Origin: Pseudomonas lijiangensis
Lineage (GTDB): Bacteria; Pseudomonadota; Gammaproteobacteria; Pseudomonadales; Pseudomonadaceae
Direction of reading: 5' to 3'
NCBI RefSeq assembly: GCF_018968705.1
Contig: NZ_CP076668.1
Span: forward strand, 3,297,001-3,361,000
Length of the DNA stretch: 64,000 nucleotides
The notes beneath the pieces are model-generated. The model was not told the DNA's origin, did not search any database, and saw nothing but the letters and a program-made list of their open reading frames with translations. Shown here piece by piece: positions 47,288 to 56,229 of the stretch. How positions within the stretch are numbered: the stretch's first letter is position 1; each line of letters opens with the position of its first letter. The translations under genes and the position numbers were made by a program.

Positions 47288-48598
47288 TCAAATTAGCCCA
47301 AGGCTGTCCAGGTAAGCACTCACCTCTCCCATTCCTCGCTCCGCTACACCCAGTAGGTCATCTCGGTCTTTACGATTCAGCGGCAGCGGACCCGCGTTAG
47401 ACACCCATTTAGAGATGCTGGTTTTGGGTAAACGCCTGGATGACAGAACCATCGCCATAAGGTCGTCCCGTGCTTTTTCATCGTTGAAAACGGCCTGCAG
47501 GTTTTGGCCCTTTGGATTGTAACTCGTGCCATCTATCATACCTGCGGCGTGAAATGAAGCTCGTCTGATAATGCACGGAACGCATTTGCCACACTGCTGA
47601 TGCGTTCTCTTCCATTTCCCACAGGAGACAGTATCGGTGGCAAGAGCGCTGAGCGAGATTTGATCGGAACAGCCAAGAAGCATTTCCCCTTTTGTCTTTA
47701 GCGCATACGGGTTTTTGACAACGACTGGCAAACCAACGGTGTCCAGAATCTGCTGGAACAACCCAAGAAAATGAGGATGAGTCGTTCGGGTGCTCAGCGC
47801 CCCTATGCGTCTTGGCGTCATCGGTGGATTGAGAGCGATGAGACCGTTCTCTGGAACGAATAACTCCACCGGTGTACTGGCCACTCTCAATTGCGCCAAA
47901 GTAGCAGCGACTAACGTGCCATAAGCAAGGAAGTTGAAGCTGCGTGTACGCATCTGCACATCGAGCGTGGTACCAAGCAATGAGGTGGGGTTCGCCACGG
48001 CAGCAAATCTCGAGACTTTTACGGGGAGCTGGCTGCTCACAAGGATTTGCTTCTCCGAATCCCCTCTGTAGGAATGACTGATCAGAATTGGCCGTCGCCC
48101 TTTACCCAATAGATCAAGCGCACCAATGCCACTGTCCATGCCTCCGGAGAACAAGCTCACACAATCATGGCCAGCAAGCACGGTGATGTGGCCACGATTT
48201 TGCGATTTTGATTGTCTAGGGCCGTCAGGTAGCAACTCAATCGTCCAGATGTCACCACTTAAAAAATGAAGCGCTTTTTGAAGCAAAGGAACAGCTGCAT
48301 ACCAAAGATCCGGATCGGCTAATGGAATGAGCAAGCGAAGCTGTCTTGCCCACCCATCGTCTGCCTCGGCTTTATCGACAAACGTGTCTGCCGCCGTAAC
48401 TGCCATCGCAATAGTGAGCAAATCGAAGCCCACGCGACTCACGGGCGCACCTAGACGTCGAACAGCGGTACGAACAGGCCCACCGATTGAACAGGTACCC
48501 TTCGCCAGTGGTCGACTTCCGTACATCAGGACGGGTATGACATTCGGAGAGCGTGGTGGAAGTTGGTCAAATTCGTGATGAAAAATTAGGTCAGTCAC
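47288..48598 (-). CDS. qatC: QatC, QueC-like PP-loop protein of the Qat anti-phage system
   Basis: A 436-residue protein started at GTG 48598, which overlaps the qatB stop (GTGA). A TTG at 48625 is possible. The PP-loop is SLFSGGMDSGIGAL (SGGMDS at 151-156). The zinc cluster Cys326, Cys336, Cys339, Cys342 (CGKWKRTHQQCGKCVPC) is that of QueC, the 7-cyano-7-deazaguanine synthase. QatC proteins are longer than QueC at the N-terminus, as here. It is expected to make or transfer a modified base or a nucleotide-derived signal in defence; this is not established. It is the last gene of the unit, with no qatD after it. Confidence 0.88.
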   Translation of the reverse strand: MTDLIFHHEFDQLPPRSPNVIPVLMYGSRPLAKGTCSIGGPVRTAVRRLGAPVSRVGFDLLTIAMAVTAADTFVDKAEADDGWARQLRLLIPLADPDLWYAAVPLLQKALHFLSGDIWTIELLPDGPRQSKSQNRGHITVLAGHDCVSLFSGGMDSGIGALDLLGKGRRPILISHSYRGDSEKQILVSSQLPVKVSRFAAVANPTSLLGTTLDVQMRTRSFNFLAYGTLVAATLAQLRVASTPVELFVPENGLIALNPPMTPRRIGALSTRTTHPHFLGLFQQILDTVGLPVVVKNPYALKTKGEMLLGCSDQISLSALATDTVSCGKWKRTHQQCGKCVPCIIRRASFHAAGMIDGTSYNPKGQNLQAVFNDEKARDDLMAMVLSSRRLPKTSISKWVSNAGPLPLNRKDRDDLLGVAERGMGEVSAYLDSLGLI

Positions 48599-49350
48599 TG
48601 TTCGTAGCTCTCCCACTCGACCCAAACTTCTTTAATCGCACTGAGCTGGATTTTTTCGATTTGGGCACTCGTGAAGGACTTCAAGTTACCCGTTAAAAGG
48701 GGGCGCATGTGCTTGTCCGTTACCGCTTCCACCAAAGAAAACAAATCCCTTTCCGCCTGCTCCACCTGCCCAGGAGAGGATGCTTTAGCGAAGGCCTCAT
48801 TGGAGTCCAGCACTATCTGCCCAAAAATACATTTCGTGACGTACACGAGCATCATTTGGACAAGCATTTCATCATTTATCTTCGTGAAGTCGAATTCATC
48901 ATAGCCTTCCAGGCAATCCGATAGTGCTTCATTCATCGCTACGCGAACCCGGTCTGAATCGCCATCTTCTGGAACGAGAGCTTGGACGATTATGTCAATC
49001 GCAACGTCCGTATCTTTCCCGTTAAGGGACGCTAGATCGAGCCCGCTTGGTGACTGGCCGTCACTCAGCGCTGCCATTGCACCAAACAGTGCGCCGCCAG
49101 CACCAGCCATCGAGCCAAATCGAATGGGGCCGACACTGCTACCACCTGTAGAGCCACTGGCATAGCTTCGTACAGCAGAGCGAAGGTAGTCGCCGTCTCC
49201 GCTGGAGACGAATTTACCCAAGGATTTACGGAAATCTTTGAACCGCTGCGGAGGAGTTTCTGGAATCGCACCTTGGCCCGTTGTGTCTATCCATTCAGGA
49301 ACAAACGGAGAATTACCACCGGGCCCTTTACTCGAAGTCGACGTTCCCAT
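48595..49350 (-). CDS. qatB: QatB, Qat-associated protein
   Basis: A 251-residue protein. The start MGTSTSSKGPGGNSPFVPEW is highly characteristic of QatB. The body has a Gly/Ser-rich stretch (YASGSTGGSSVGPIRFGSM) and a helical C-terminal half ending VWVEWESYEQ. The biochemical role is unknown. It starts one base after the qatA stop and overlaps qatC, so the three proteins should be made together. Confidence 0.9.
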   Translation of the reverse strand: MGTSTSSKGPGGNSPFVPEWIDTTGQGAIPETPPQRFKDFRKSLGKFVSSGDGDYLRSAVRSYASGSTGGSSVGPIRFGSMAGAGGALFGAMAALSDGQSPSGLDLASLNGKDTDVAIDIIVQALVPEDGDSDRVRVAMNEALSDCLEGYDEFDFTKINDEMLVQMMLVYVTKCIFGQIVLDSNEAFAKASSPGQVEQAERDLFSLVEAVTDKHMRPLLTGNLKSFTSAQIEKIQLSAIKEVWVEWESYEQ

Positions 49351-49351
49351 G

Positions 49352-51154
49352 TCATTGCTTCTCTTTAGGCTTAAACCAGCTGACGCTTTTCACCCTGGTA
49401 CTGAGCCAGGGCTTAATTTTTCCTGGCATGACCGTATGGATGAAATCGGATAACGAAGAGCCTGCATCGGATGAGCGCTCGGCCAACATAAATGCGCCAT
49501 CAAAACCAGGCGCTCTGGTAGTCCAATCCACGTGGGACCGCATTGACTGAATAAGCTGTGCCATAACAGCACCATGCTCGCCAGTTGGTATTGTGAGAAT
49601 GGCAGCGATGGCAGATGGGGAGGATGTGTTGGACGCTCTCTTGAGAACCACAAGCGCTTCTGTCGCAGCGGCCGATAAGCCCGCTCTCAGTACACGTAAT
49701 GGCGTGGTCTCACGACTCAAATAGACAATCGGACGGAGATCAGTGTTTGAGAGTGAAGGCTCAAGCGTCAGCCACTCTCTGATAAATTCAACTTTTACGT
49801 TCCACGGTTCAGGGCAAGCTAGTTTGAACTTATCTGGATCCTCCAGCAGGTTTTCGAGGGTCGCCAGGATTTCCGGTTTCCCCCCCGCAGCTGCGTTGAT
49901 CACCGAATACATGTGAGCAACCGACTTGTCTTCCATGCACCGTTCAAACAGAGCGAGTTTGGCAATCAAAGCCTCATCCACCGGCATGTCTCTTTGCTTG
50001 GCAACACGAGAGCGCATACGAACTACGTTCAACATCCGCTTAACGATTCGTGGATTTCCAAGGATCAGCGTTGAGTTCGCGAGCATAGAGGCCATGCGAT
50101 CAGCAATCGCAAAACCTTGGGCGATCTGATCTGGAACACCTGCACCAAGAAGACCTAATGCGGCCTCGGTGACGATAGGCTCTTCCTTCCAGGCTTTACG
50201 CAGATTCTCCTCAAGCCCGGCTCGTAGCTTTTCGATTTTATCCGCTGGAATCACTGCGCCGGCGGACGCGAACAACATGAACAAATAGGCTCTCACTTCT
50301 TGTACCCCGAGCCTAGGAACACGTACTGGCACCTGGATGAGCTTGTCCAAATAGTCAGTTACGTGTCGGTCATCTGGGTCTTTGAAATGCTCGCTCACCG
50401 AATGTCTGACCATGTCTTCATCGGCAGCGACGACAAATGCCGTTTGCCCCATGAACAAAAACAAGCGAAGGGCTTCGAGGGTTTGGATGGTCTGCTTTGG
50501 AAGGCACCGATCGAGGTTGTCTACAAATACGACCAGCGTTTTATCCAACGCAGTGAGAACGTCGGCAAATTCTGACCTAAAGGCGGCGATTTCCTTCGGT
50601 GGAGTCCGCTGCTTTTCCTCATCCAACAAACCAGTAAGGTGGCCTTTAGCCTTGCCACCAGCTTCCTTTAGCGTCGATAGCGTTTCTTCATCCGCCTCGC
50701 CCGAGAATAGATCGTCTAGGGCCTGCACACCTTTCATGCCAAATCCAAAAGCTGGTATCCCCATGGCCATTGCGCCACCTTCGACCAGAAGACCAAGTGC
50801 ACGCATTTTATTTACACGGCCCATCAGTTTCTTGGCTTTGGGGATAACCGCTGGTTTTCCTTCTGATGCTTCAATCAATGTCGATGCGATGATTTCCATC
50901 AAGGCTGCTCGGGAATCGTCAAATCCCTGATAAAGCCATGCATCAAAACGCACCACAACGTATTTACTTGGGGCCTCACCGGGGTTGAGGCCTTCCTCAA
51001 TTAAATTCAGCAGAGTTGATTTTCCAGTGCCCCAAGAACCAAATACACCGACCGTCACAGGCCTCATGTTCGGGTCGCGAATTACGTCGACGACCAGATC
51101 AGCGACCTCTGAGTAATTCAGAAAATCTTGTTTTGTATCGACGTCAGCCCACAT
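49352..51154 (-). CDS. qatA: QatA, KAP-family P-loop NTPase
   Basis: A 600-residue KAP NTPase. Walker A is GSWGTGKS (39-46) and Walker B is LVVFVDNLDR (206-215) followed by the KAP-type arginine. A hydrophobic stretch at about 115-140 (RALGLLVEGGAMAMGIPAFG) lies where KAP proteins often have membrane insertions. GGGAGG precedes the ATG. QatA is thought to sense or execute the defence response. It leads the minus-strand operon and shares a divergent promoter region with the plus-strand RT module. Confidence 0.9.
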   Translation of the reverse strand: MWADVDTKQDFLNYSEVADLVVDVIRDPNMRPVTVGVFGSWGTGKSTLLNLIEEGLNPGEAPSKYVVVRFDAWLYQGFDDSRAALMEIIASTLIEASEGKPAVIPKAKKLMGRVNKMRALGLLVEGGAMAMGIPAFGFGMKGVQALDDLFSGEADEETLSTLKEAGGKAKGHLTGLLDEEKQRTPPKEIAAFRSEFADVLTALDKTLVVFVDNLDRCLPKQTIQTLEALRLFLFMGQTAFVVAADEDMVRHSVSEHFKDPDDRHVTDYLDKLIQVPVRVPRLGVQEVRAYLFMLFASAGAVIPADKIEKLRAGLEENLRKAWKEEPIVTEAALGLLGAGVPDQIAQGFAIADRMASMLANSTLILGNPRIVKRMLNVVRMRSRVAKQRDMPVDEALIAKLALFERCMEDKSVAHMYSVINAAAGGKPEILATLENLLEDPDKFKLACPEPWNVKVEFIREWLTLEPSLSNTDLRPIVYLSRETTPLRVLRAGLSAAATEALVVLKRASNTSSPSAIAAILTIPTGEHGAVMAQLIQSMRSHVDWTTRAPGFDGAFMLAERSSDAGSSLSDFIHTVMPGKIKPWLSTRVKSVSWFKPKEKQ

Positions 51155-51395
51155 TTGAGCCTCCCTGCTTCACATTATTTGCGCACCTGACGGCTTTAAA
51201 CGACCCGTATCCAAAGCCGCAGGCCGTACTGGATCAGTATTGAACGATCCGTATCATTATCGAAAAATAGCACCCGTGCCACTATTTTGGCACTTCATTT
51301 TCTGATGCAATGCTCTGCATTCGGTGTAACCCCACAGCTCAAGGGCTGACCAGGTCGGTACGCGATATATTTAATAGACATTCCGAGCTAAGCTG
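51155..51395. promoter_or_regulatory. Divergent promoter between the two defence modules
   Basis: This region contains an imperfect inverted repeat TACTGGATC / GATCCGTA (51227-51253), a perfect GTGCCA-CTATTT-TGGCAC (51276-51293) and repeated CGATCCGTATC / CGACCCGTATCC blocks. They suggest a regulator that controls both modules. No regulator gene is inside the island. Confidence 0.5.
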
Positions 51396-52712
51396 ATGAC
51401 GTTATTTGAGTTTCTATCTCCTTATGTGAGGTTCTTCCACGGTGCGGCGTATAACCTGCATCAAACGTTGGATGGGTTAGGCATTTCCTCTTCCGGGTTC
51501 ATCGAACAAGCGGCGGATGGTGGGCTAGTGGGCGGCTTCGCACCCGGTGAAGCAGTTGTACCCGTATTAGTCGCCATTATGTTTCTAGCACTTTGTTCTT
51601 TACCATTGGTACTTTTGGCTGGATACATTCTCGGCAGAGCAAAAGGCATAATGATAATAGGGCTTCTATTATTATTGCCAGGACTGCTAAACACACTTGG
51701 TTTTCTTCCAGCTTTTAGCCTCACCCCATCCAGATATTCTGTGGGTGGCACAGGTAGTTTGGGAAGCGCCTTTGGATTTGCATCTATAATCTTATATGCC
51801 GTACTAATCGGATGGTCCGCAACTATAATTATATACGACGCATTCAAATTGAATGACCGCTTCCGCCACTATTACGATCATATTTGGTTTCTTATGGCTA
51901 TTTTGGCAGGAGTATTTTTCGTTGCTGATAGTGGTGCCTCCGAGGACGCTCAGGAGCTGACAGACGCTAGCGCCGCGACGAGAAATGCGAGCTTGTATTT
52001 ACTAGCGCAAGTACGCGAGTACGATAATTACTGCCAACAGAACGGACTCTCAGAATCTGTATCCTGCCGCTGGGCTTCACGTGTACAGCAACAGCTTAAC
52101 GAATACGCTAGTGATCACCATAAGATCTATAAAGAATTCGGCCCCCACGTTAGTCGCACTCTTTACGCTCCAAGCTGGTCTCAAATAACGGATAAAGAAA
52201 TAATTAAAATCAGACAGGAGATAAATGACTACAATAACCAAAGATGCCCAACTACGAAACTTGGCGTTGGCTCTTACCAACTCTCCCCAGCATCCGGCAT
52301 CTGTCAAACCGTACCGGCTTCTTATTGCACCGCCTTTCCCGATCCGCCTGAAAACCTCGTCGACAAATATATCATTGGGAGAACTGTAGCTTTAGCATCT
52401 GAATGCATAGTACCAACCTTGGTTAGGCTCAGGTATGAACAAGAAAAAACGATTACAGTAGTATCTCAAAATCAACGCTCCAAACATTATCGCTGGCTAT
52501 TTTTCATAGTGTTTTCAATCATTGTAGGCGGAAAAATAGCAAACTCCACTACTCGTGTAATCGATATTGATCGAAGGGCTCCCGAAGAGCAACAAAGAAT
52601 TCGAGAACTGGTTTATAAGGTGTTGAAAAAAACCGGTAGCATGTCGGGATTGGTGGCTAGATTTTTAATCTGGAGTTACCGGTTTCTCAAAAACCAGCAC
52701 AAGACTTCTTGA
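51396..52712 (+). CDS. Membrane protein of the DRT1-like module
   Basis: A 438-residue membrane protein with hydrophobic segments at about 54-78, 85-106, 127-149, 163-179 and 366-380. Between the fourth and fifth is a soluble part of about 185 residues with six cysteines (for example NYCQQNGLSESVSC, QRCPTTK, GICQTV and SYCTAF), consistent with disulfides in the periplasm. The gene is very AT-rich compared with its neighbours. The RT-nitrilase follows after 170 bases. I infer that it is the membrane partner of the DRT type 1 system, possibly a toxin-like effector. Confidence 0.65.
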   Translation: MTLFEFLSPYVRFFHGAAYNLHQTLDGLGISSSGFIEQAADGGLVGGFAPGEAVVPVLVAIMFLALCSLPLVLLAGYILGRAKGIMIIGLLLLLPGLLNTLGFLPAFSLTPSRYSVGGTGSLGSAFGFASIILYAVLIGWSATIIIYDAFKLNDRFRHYYDHIWFLMAILAGVFFVADSGASEDAQELTDASAATRNASLYLLAQVREYDNYCQQNGLSESVSCRWASRVQQQLNEYASDHHKIYKEFGPHVSRTLYAPSWSQITDKEIIKIRQEINDYNNQRCPTTKLGVGSYQLSPASGICQTVPASYCTAFPDPPENLVDKYIIGRTVALASECIVPTLVRLRYEQEKTITVVSQNQRSKHYRWLFFIVFSIIVGGKIANSTTRVIDIDRRAPEEQQRIRELVYKVLKKTGSMSGLVARFLIWSYRFLKNQHKTS

Positions 52713-52735
52713 AGCACGGGATTACCTACCCGATC

Positions 52736-52778
52736 GAGCGCTGCGATGCTGCAACGTGTAGCCGGATAGCAGCGGCTC
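52736..52778 (+). ncRNA. Candidate structured RNA between membrane and RT genes
   Basis: GAGCGCTGC (52736-52744) pairs with GCAGCGGCTC (52769-52778) with one bulged G, nine pairs in all. Inside, GCTGC (52748-52752) pairs with GTAGC (52758-52762). The GC-rich segment stands out in AT-rich surroundings. A second hairpin, ACATTC-AAG-GAATGT, lies at 52811-52825. Several defence RTs depend on such upstream RNAs; for DRT1 this is unproven. Confidence 0.4.
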
Positions 52779-52829
52779 AATGGTATAGCGCCCCCCTGCC
52801 CCTGATCGGTACATTCAAGGAATGTTAAA

Positions 52830-52886
52830 ATGAATATAAAAAAAATCGAAGTACCACCTTACGTTTCCCTAGCAGGTGACAGATGA
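52830..52886 (+). CDS. 18-codon ORF overlapping the RT start
   Basis: Encodes MNIKKIEVPPYVSLAGDR. AAGGA lies seven bases upstream. Its stop overlaps the RT ATG (ATGA), so it could couple translation to the RT, or act as a leader or antitoxin-sized peptide. Its short length means that it could also be chance. Confidence 0.4.
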   Translation: MNIKKIEVPPYVSLAGDR

Positions 52887-55800
52887 GTTTCGTTCTTGAG
52901 GATTTAGGATTAGCTTATCGAAAGGCTAAGGTGGATTTATTCTATTCGTCCAGTCCCGACTTATTGGCAATAGCAGCCTACGAGGAACACCTTTCCGAAA
53001 ATCTCAGTGCGCTTTTGATTCTGCTCAATGGAAGCAACCTAAAGTGGGTTGAACAGAAGGCGTTTATCGGTGGGTGGACCTTTGCCACTAAGTCTGTTAC
53101 TTGGGCAGACCGCAAGGAATTTCGCGAAAAAAATGGTACCGGCCTAATTTTTTCCTCTCCAGAAGAAGATTGGGACCGCACTTGCGAGTTACTTTCGGAA
53201 ACTGAGGAATATTCAAAGCCTAATGCGGAATTCCGCTTGATGGCTCAATGCAGCATAGACTTTCATGTATTATCTGCTTTATGGTTGCTTAAAGTAGGGC
53301 ATCAGTATGATGCGAAGCTTTCCAAATGCGCCTACGGAAATCGATTGCGCCGCACACAAGATGGAAAAAATATAAACCCGCTATCACTAGGTTCATTTGT
53401 TCCTTATTTAACACCTTTTCGAAACTGGCGTGACAACGGCATTTCCTCAATGCGTGCTGCCTTGGATGATGGAAAAAAAGTCGTCGCACTCACGGCTGAT
53501 GTCAGTTCTTTTTACCACGAACTTAAACCTAGGTTCATGCTGGAGTCGTCCTTTCTCCATGATGTGCTCTCACTTGAGCTGACAGAAACCGAGAAAAAAC
53601 TAAATCATTTATTCATCAAAGCTCTAGAAGCATGGGCAGCGACAACTCCGCTGAAGAAAGGTCTGCCGGTTGGATTACCAGCGTCTGCTGTAGTCGCCAA
53701 CATGGCTTTGATAGAGCTGGACCGCGTGATCGAACAGCAAGTCATTCCATTGTACTATGGACGATACGTTGATGATATTTTGCTCGTCATGGAAAATGGC
53801 GCCCACTTCCGGTCAACGGATGAACTTTGGGATTGGTTATTCGAACGCTCTGACGAAAAACTTGCTTGGGATGGTAAGGGAGAGAGTAAAAGAATAATTT
53901 TTCAGCCTAGCTATTTCAAATCGGGAAAAAACAAAAGTCAGATATGTTTTGCCAATGCAAAGAATAAAGTCTTTATGTTGAATGGCGATACGGGCAAAAC
54001 GTTCATAGACGCTATTGCTCATCAGATTCACGAACGCGCAAGCGAATGGCGTGCAATGCCACGCTTACCTCGTTGGGCCGAACACGTTGGAACCGATCTT
54101 TTAGCAGCAACTCAAAGCGACGGAGAGACGGCTGATAACTTGCGAAAAACGGATGCGTTAACAATGCGTCGCGCGGGTTTTGCCATCAAGTTACGTGATT
54201 TTGAAGCGTATGAACGTGACTTACCTCCTGAAGCTTGGAAAGCGCACCGGCATGCATTTTTTCGCGCATTTACCCAGCACGTACTAGTGCTGCCACAATT
54301 TTTTGAGTTATCGATTTATCTACCTCGCGTGATACAGCTGGCAACCGCATGTGAGGATTTTCGGGAGCTACGAAAAATCATTACAGCGCTTGACAAATTG
54401 CGTACGAATATCAGGCGAAACTGCTCAGTGAGCGTGAAGGCGTGGCCTAACGAAGGACCGGTCGATGACGAGAACGTTCTTGCGCTGTGGGAAGGACACT
54501 CACTAAAAACCGTACTTGAAAGTATTATGTCCGCATTTCCGCCTTTTCTCTCCAAGAATGGCAAGCGGGAATGGAAAGAACATATGGCCGACTATCGACC
54601 AAGCGATCTAGGAGTAAAATGGCCTTGGTCCACCAAAGCCTTCCAGCGAGCCCAAGCTAGACTCTTTTCTTTTGATTTGGCCCACATGCCATTCCGCTTT
54701 ATTGGCTTGCCAGAAGAAATGGTCGCGCAGCGGGGTATTCCTGATCGTCGATCAGGTGCAATTCACGATGAATCGGCTCAAATGCTTCCCCACAGGGTAT
54801 TACGCGGAGCAACATTCCTCGCAGAATGGAGCAATCTCGAAGGCTTACCCCGGGGCCTTCTTTTCGCCACACGACCTTTCAACCTCCCCGAGCTTTTCGT
54901 ACTCAGCAAAAATGTCTACTCCAAGGATCATGAGGAGGAAATACGCGCAGTTGTTCTAGCTCTAAGAGGTTTCACGCTAAACGACAAAATGCCGTTTATG
55001 GATCGACGAGGAGTTCTACAAATTCCCGATGATACACCCCCATCAGATTACCGCATTGCCGTATCCAGCTGGCAGACTCGACTGGAAAGTTGGACAGCAT
55101 CGGTAGCGCAGCAGCCTGACCCTGACATTCAAAAAAGGTACGCTAGGCTGAATCACTTGCTAGACGGCGTGATTTCAAACCCTGAGAAGAGTCGTTATCT
55201 AATCCTGCCTGAATTGGCGCTTCCAGCCCTATGGTTCATTCGCATCGCGCGAAAGTTACACGGTCGTGGTATCTCTTTGATTTCTGGGGTCGAATACCTT
55301 CATGCCAAACATGCGAAGGTTCACAACCAGGTTTGGGTAGCTCTTTCTCACGACGGGCTGGGGTTCCCCTCAACGATGATCTACCGACAGGACAAGCAAC
55401 GACCCGCATTGCATGAAGAACAGGAACTGCGTCGAATAGCGGGCGTGGAATTAAAGCCAGAAAAACCTTGGAAAAAGCCACCAATTATTCAACATGGAGA
55501 GTTCCGCTTCGCTTTATTGGTATGCAGCGAACTCACAAATATCGGCTATCGAAGTGCGCTTAGAGGAAAGGTAGATGCGCTGTTTGTTCCTGAGTGGAAT
55601 CAGGACACAGAGACATTTAATGCGTTAGTAGAATCTGCCGCGTTAGACATTCATGCTTATGTTATCCAGTGCAACGACCGGCAATACGGTGATAGTCGTA
55701 TCCGCGCACCTTACAAGGATAGCTGGAAACGAGATGTTCTTAAGGTCAAAGGTGGAATCACAGATTATTGTGTCATTGGAGAAATCGACATTCAGGCATT

Positions 55801-55900
55801 ACGGCGATTTCAGAGCAGCCACCGCTCACCTGCAGGTCCATTTAAACCAGTTCCAGACGGCTTTAAAATTTATAAGACTCGCAAAGTCTTACCGAAGTGA
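52883..55900 (+). CDS. DRT type 1-like reverse transcriptase-nitrilase fusion
   Basis: A 1005-residue fusion. The RT half has ALTADVSSFYHEL (Asp206), KKGLPVGLPASAVVANMAL and the catalytic YGRYVDDILLV (Asp297, Asp298). A helical middle region spans about 400-700. The C-terminal nitrilase/carbon-nitrogen hydrolase domain has the catalytic Glu777 in ILPELALP, a candidate lysine near 850 in EKPWKKPP, and Cys881 in LLVCSELTN. This combination is known from the UG1 group, defence-associated RT type 1. All RT and at least two nitrilase catalytic residues are present, so both activities may be intact. A strong terminator follows. Confidence 0.9.
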   Translation: MSFVLEDLGLAYRKAKVDLFYSSSPDLLAIAAYEEHLSENLSALLILLNGSNLKWVEQKAFIGGWTFATKSVTWADRKEFREKNGTGLIFSSPEEDWDRTCELLSETEEYSKPNAEFRLMAQCSIDFHVLSALWLLKVGHQYDAKLSKCAYGNRLRRTQDGKNINPLSLGSFVPYLTPFRNWRDNGISSMRAALDDGKKVVALTADVSSFYHELKPRFMLESSFLHDVLSLELTETEKKLNHLFIKALEAWAATTPLKKGLPVGLPASAVVANMALIELDRVIEQQVIPLYYGRYVDDILLVMENGAHFRSTDELWDWLFERSDEKLAWDGKGESKRIIFQPSYFKSGKNKSQICFANAKNKVFMLNGDTGKTFIDAIAHQIHERASEWRAMPRLPRWAEHVGTDLLAATQSDGETADNLRKTDALTMRRAGFAIKLRDFEAYERDLPPEAWKAHRHAFFRAFTQHVLVLPQFFELSIYLPRVIQLATACEDFRELRKIITALDKLRTNIRRNCSVSVKAWPNEGPVDDENVLALWEGHSLKTVLESIMSAFPPFLSKNGKREWKEHMADYRPSDLGVKWPWSTKAFQRAQARLFSFDLAHMPFRFIGLPEEMVAQRGIPDRRSGAIHDESAQMLPHRVLRGATFLAEWSNLEGLPRGLLFATRPFNLPELFVLSKNVYSKDHEEEIRAVVLALRGFTLNDKMPFMDRRGVLQIPDDTPPSDYRIAVSSWQTRLESWTASVAQQPDPDIQKRYARLNHLLDGVISNPEKSRYLILPELALPALWFIRIARKLHGRGISLISGVEYLHAKHAKVHNQVWVALSHDGLGFPSTMIYRQDKQRPALHEEQELRRIAGVELKPEKPWKKPPIIQHGEFRFALLVCSELTNIGYRSALRGKVDALFVPEWNQDTETFNALVESAALDIHAYVIQCNDRQYGDSRIRAPYKDSWKRDVLKVKGGITDYCVIGEIDIQALRRFQSSHRSPAGPFKPVPDGFKIYKTRKVLPK

Positions 55901-55955
55901 TCATCATAAATTACCAGTTATGAATGGTCTGCTACTCGCAGGAGTTCCAAAAGTA

Positions 55956-55984
55956 AAAGGCCGCTAACGAAGCGGCCTTTTTTT
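55956..55984 (+). terminator. Terminator of the RT-nitrilase gene
   Basis: AAAGGCCGCT pairs with AGCGGCCTTT around AACGA, followed by four more T. Confidence 0.93.
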
Positions 55985-55993
55985 CTACAAGGC

Positions 55994-56164
55994 TCAGCTG
56001 TTAGACAAGGTTTCGCAAAGCTTCAGTCCCTTTTCCGTCACCACAGCCCCCGAAAATTTATAGCCATCTTCTTTATCGAACAGTAGATAGCTCTGCGACG
56101 CCAACCACCAAACAACATCTGAAAAAATTGCCCATCTTTTGTCGATTGACCAGACGCCTGCTTT
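55994..56164 (-). pseudogene. C-terminal remnant of an unknown protein
   Basis: The 56-codon frame has no start after the upstream stop. It reads like genuine protein: WSIDKRWAIFSDVVWWLASQ, then FSGAVVTEKGLKLCETL, a pattern of winged-helix ends. The N-terminal part is not found. It may be a fragment of a larger decayed gene at the island's right end. Confidence 0.5.
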
Positions 56165-56229
56165 TCAACCGCAGAAGTATGAATCGACTTGCACCCGTCA
56201 TTGCCCTTTTAGTCCACAGCCGCCGCATC

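Noticed and set aside
52883..55900. Retron or group II intron RT
   Set aside because: There is no msr/msd-like inverted-repeat pair, no maturase or HNH domain, and the C-terminal nitrilase domain points to DRT type 1.
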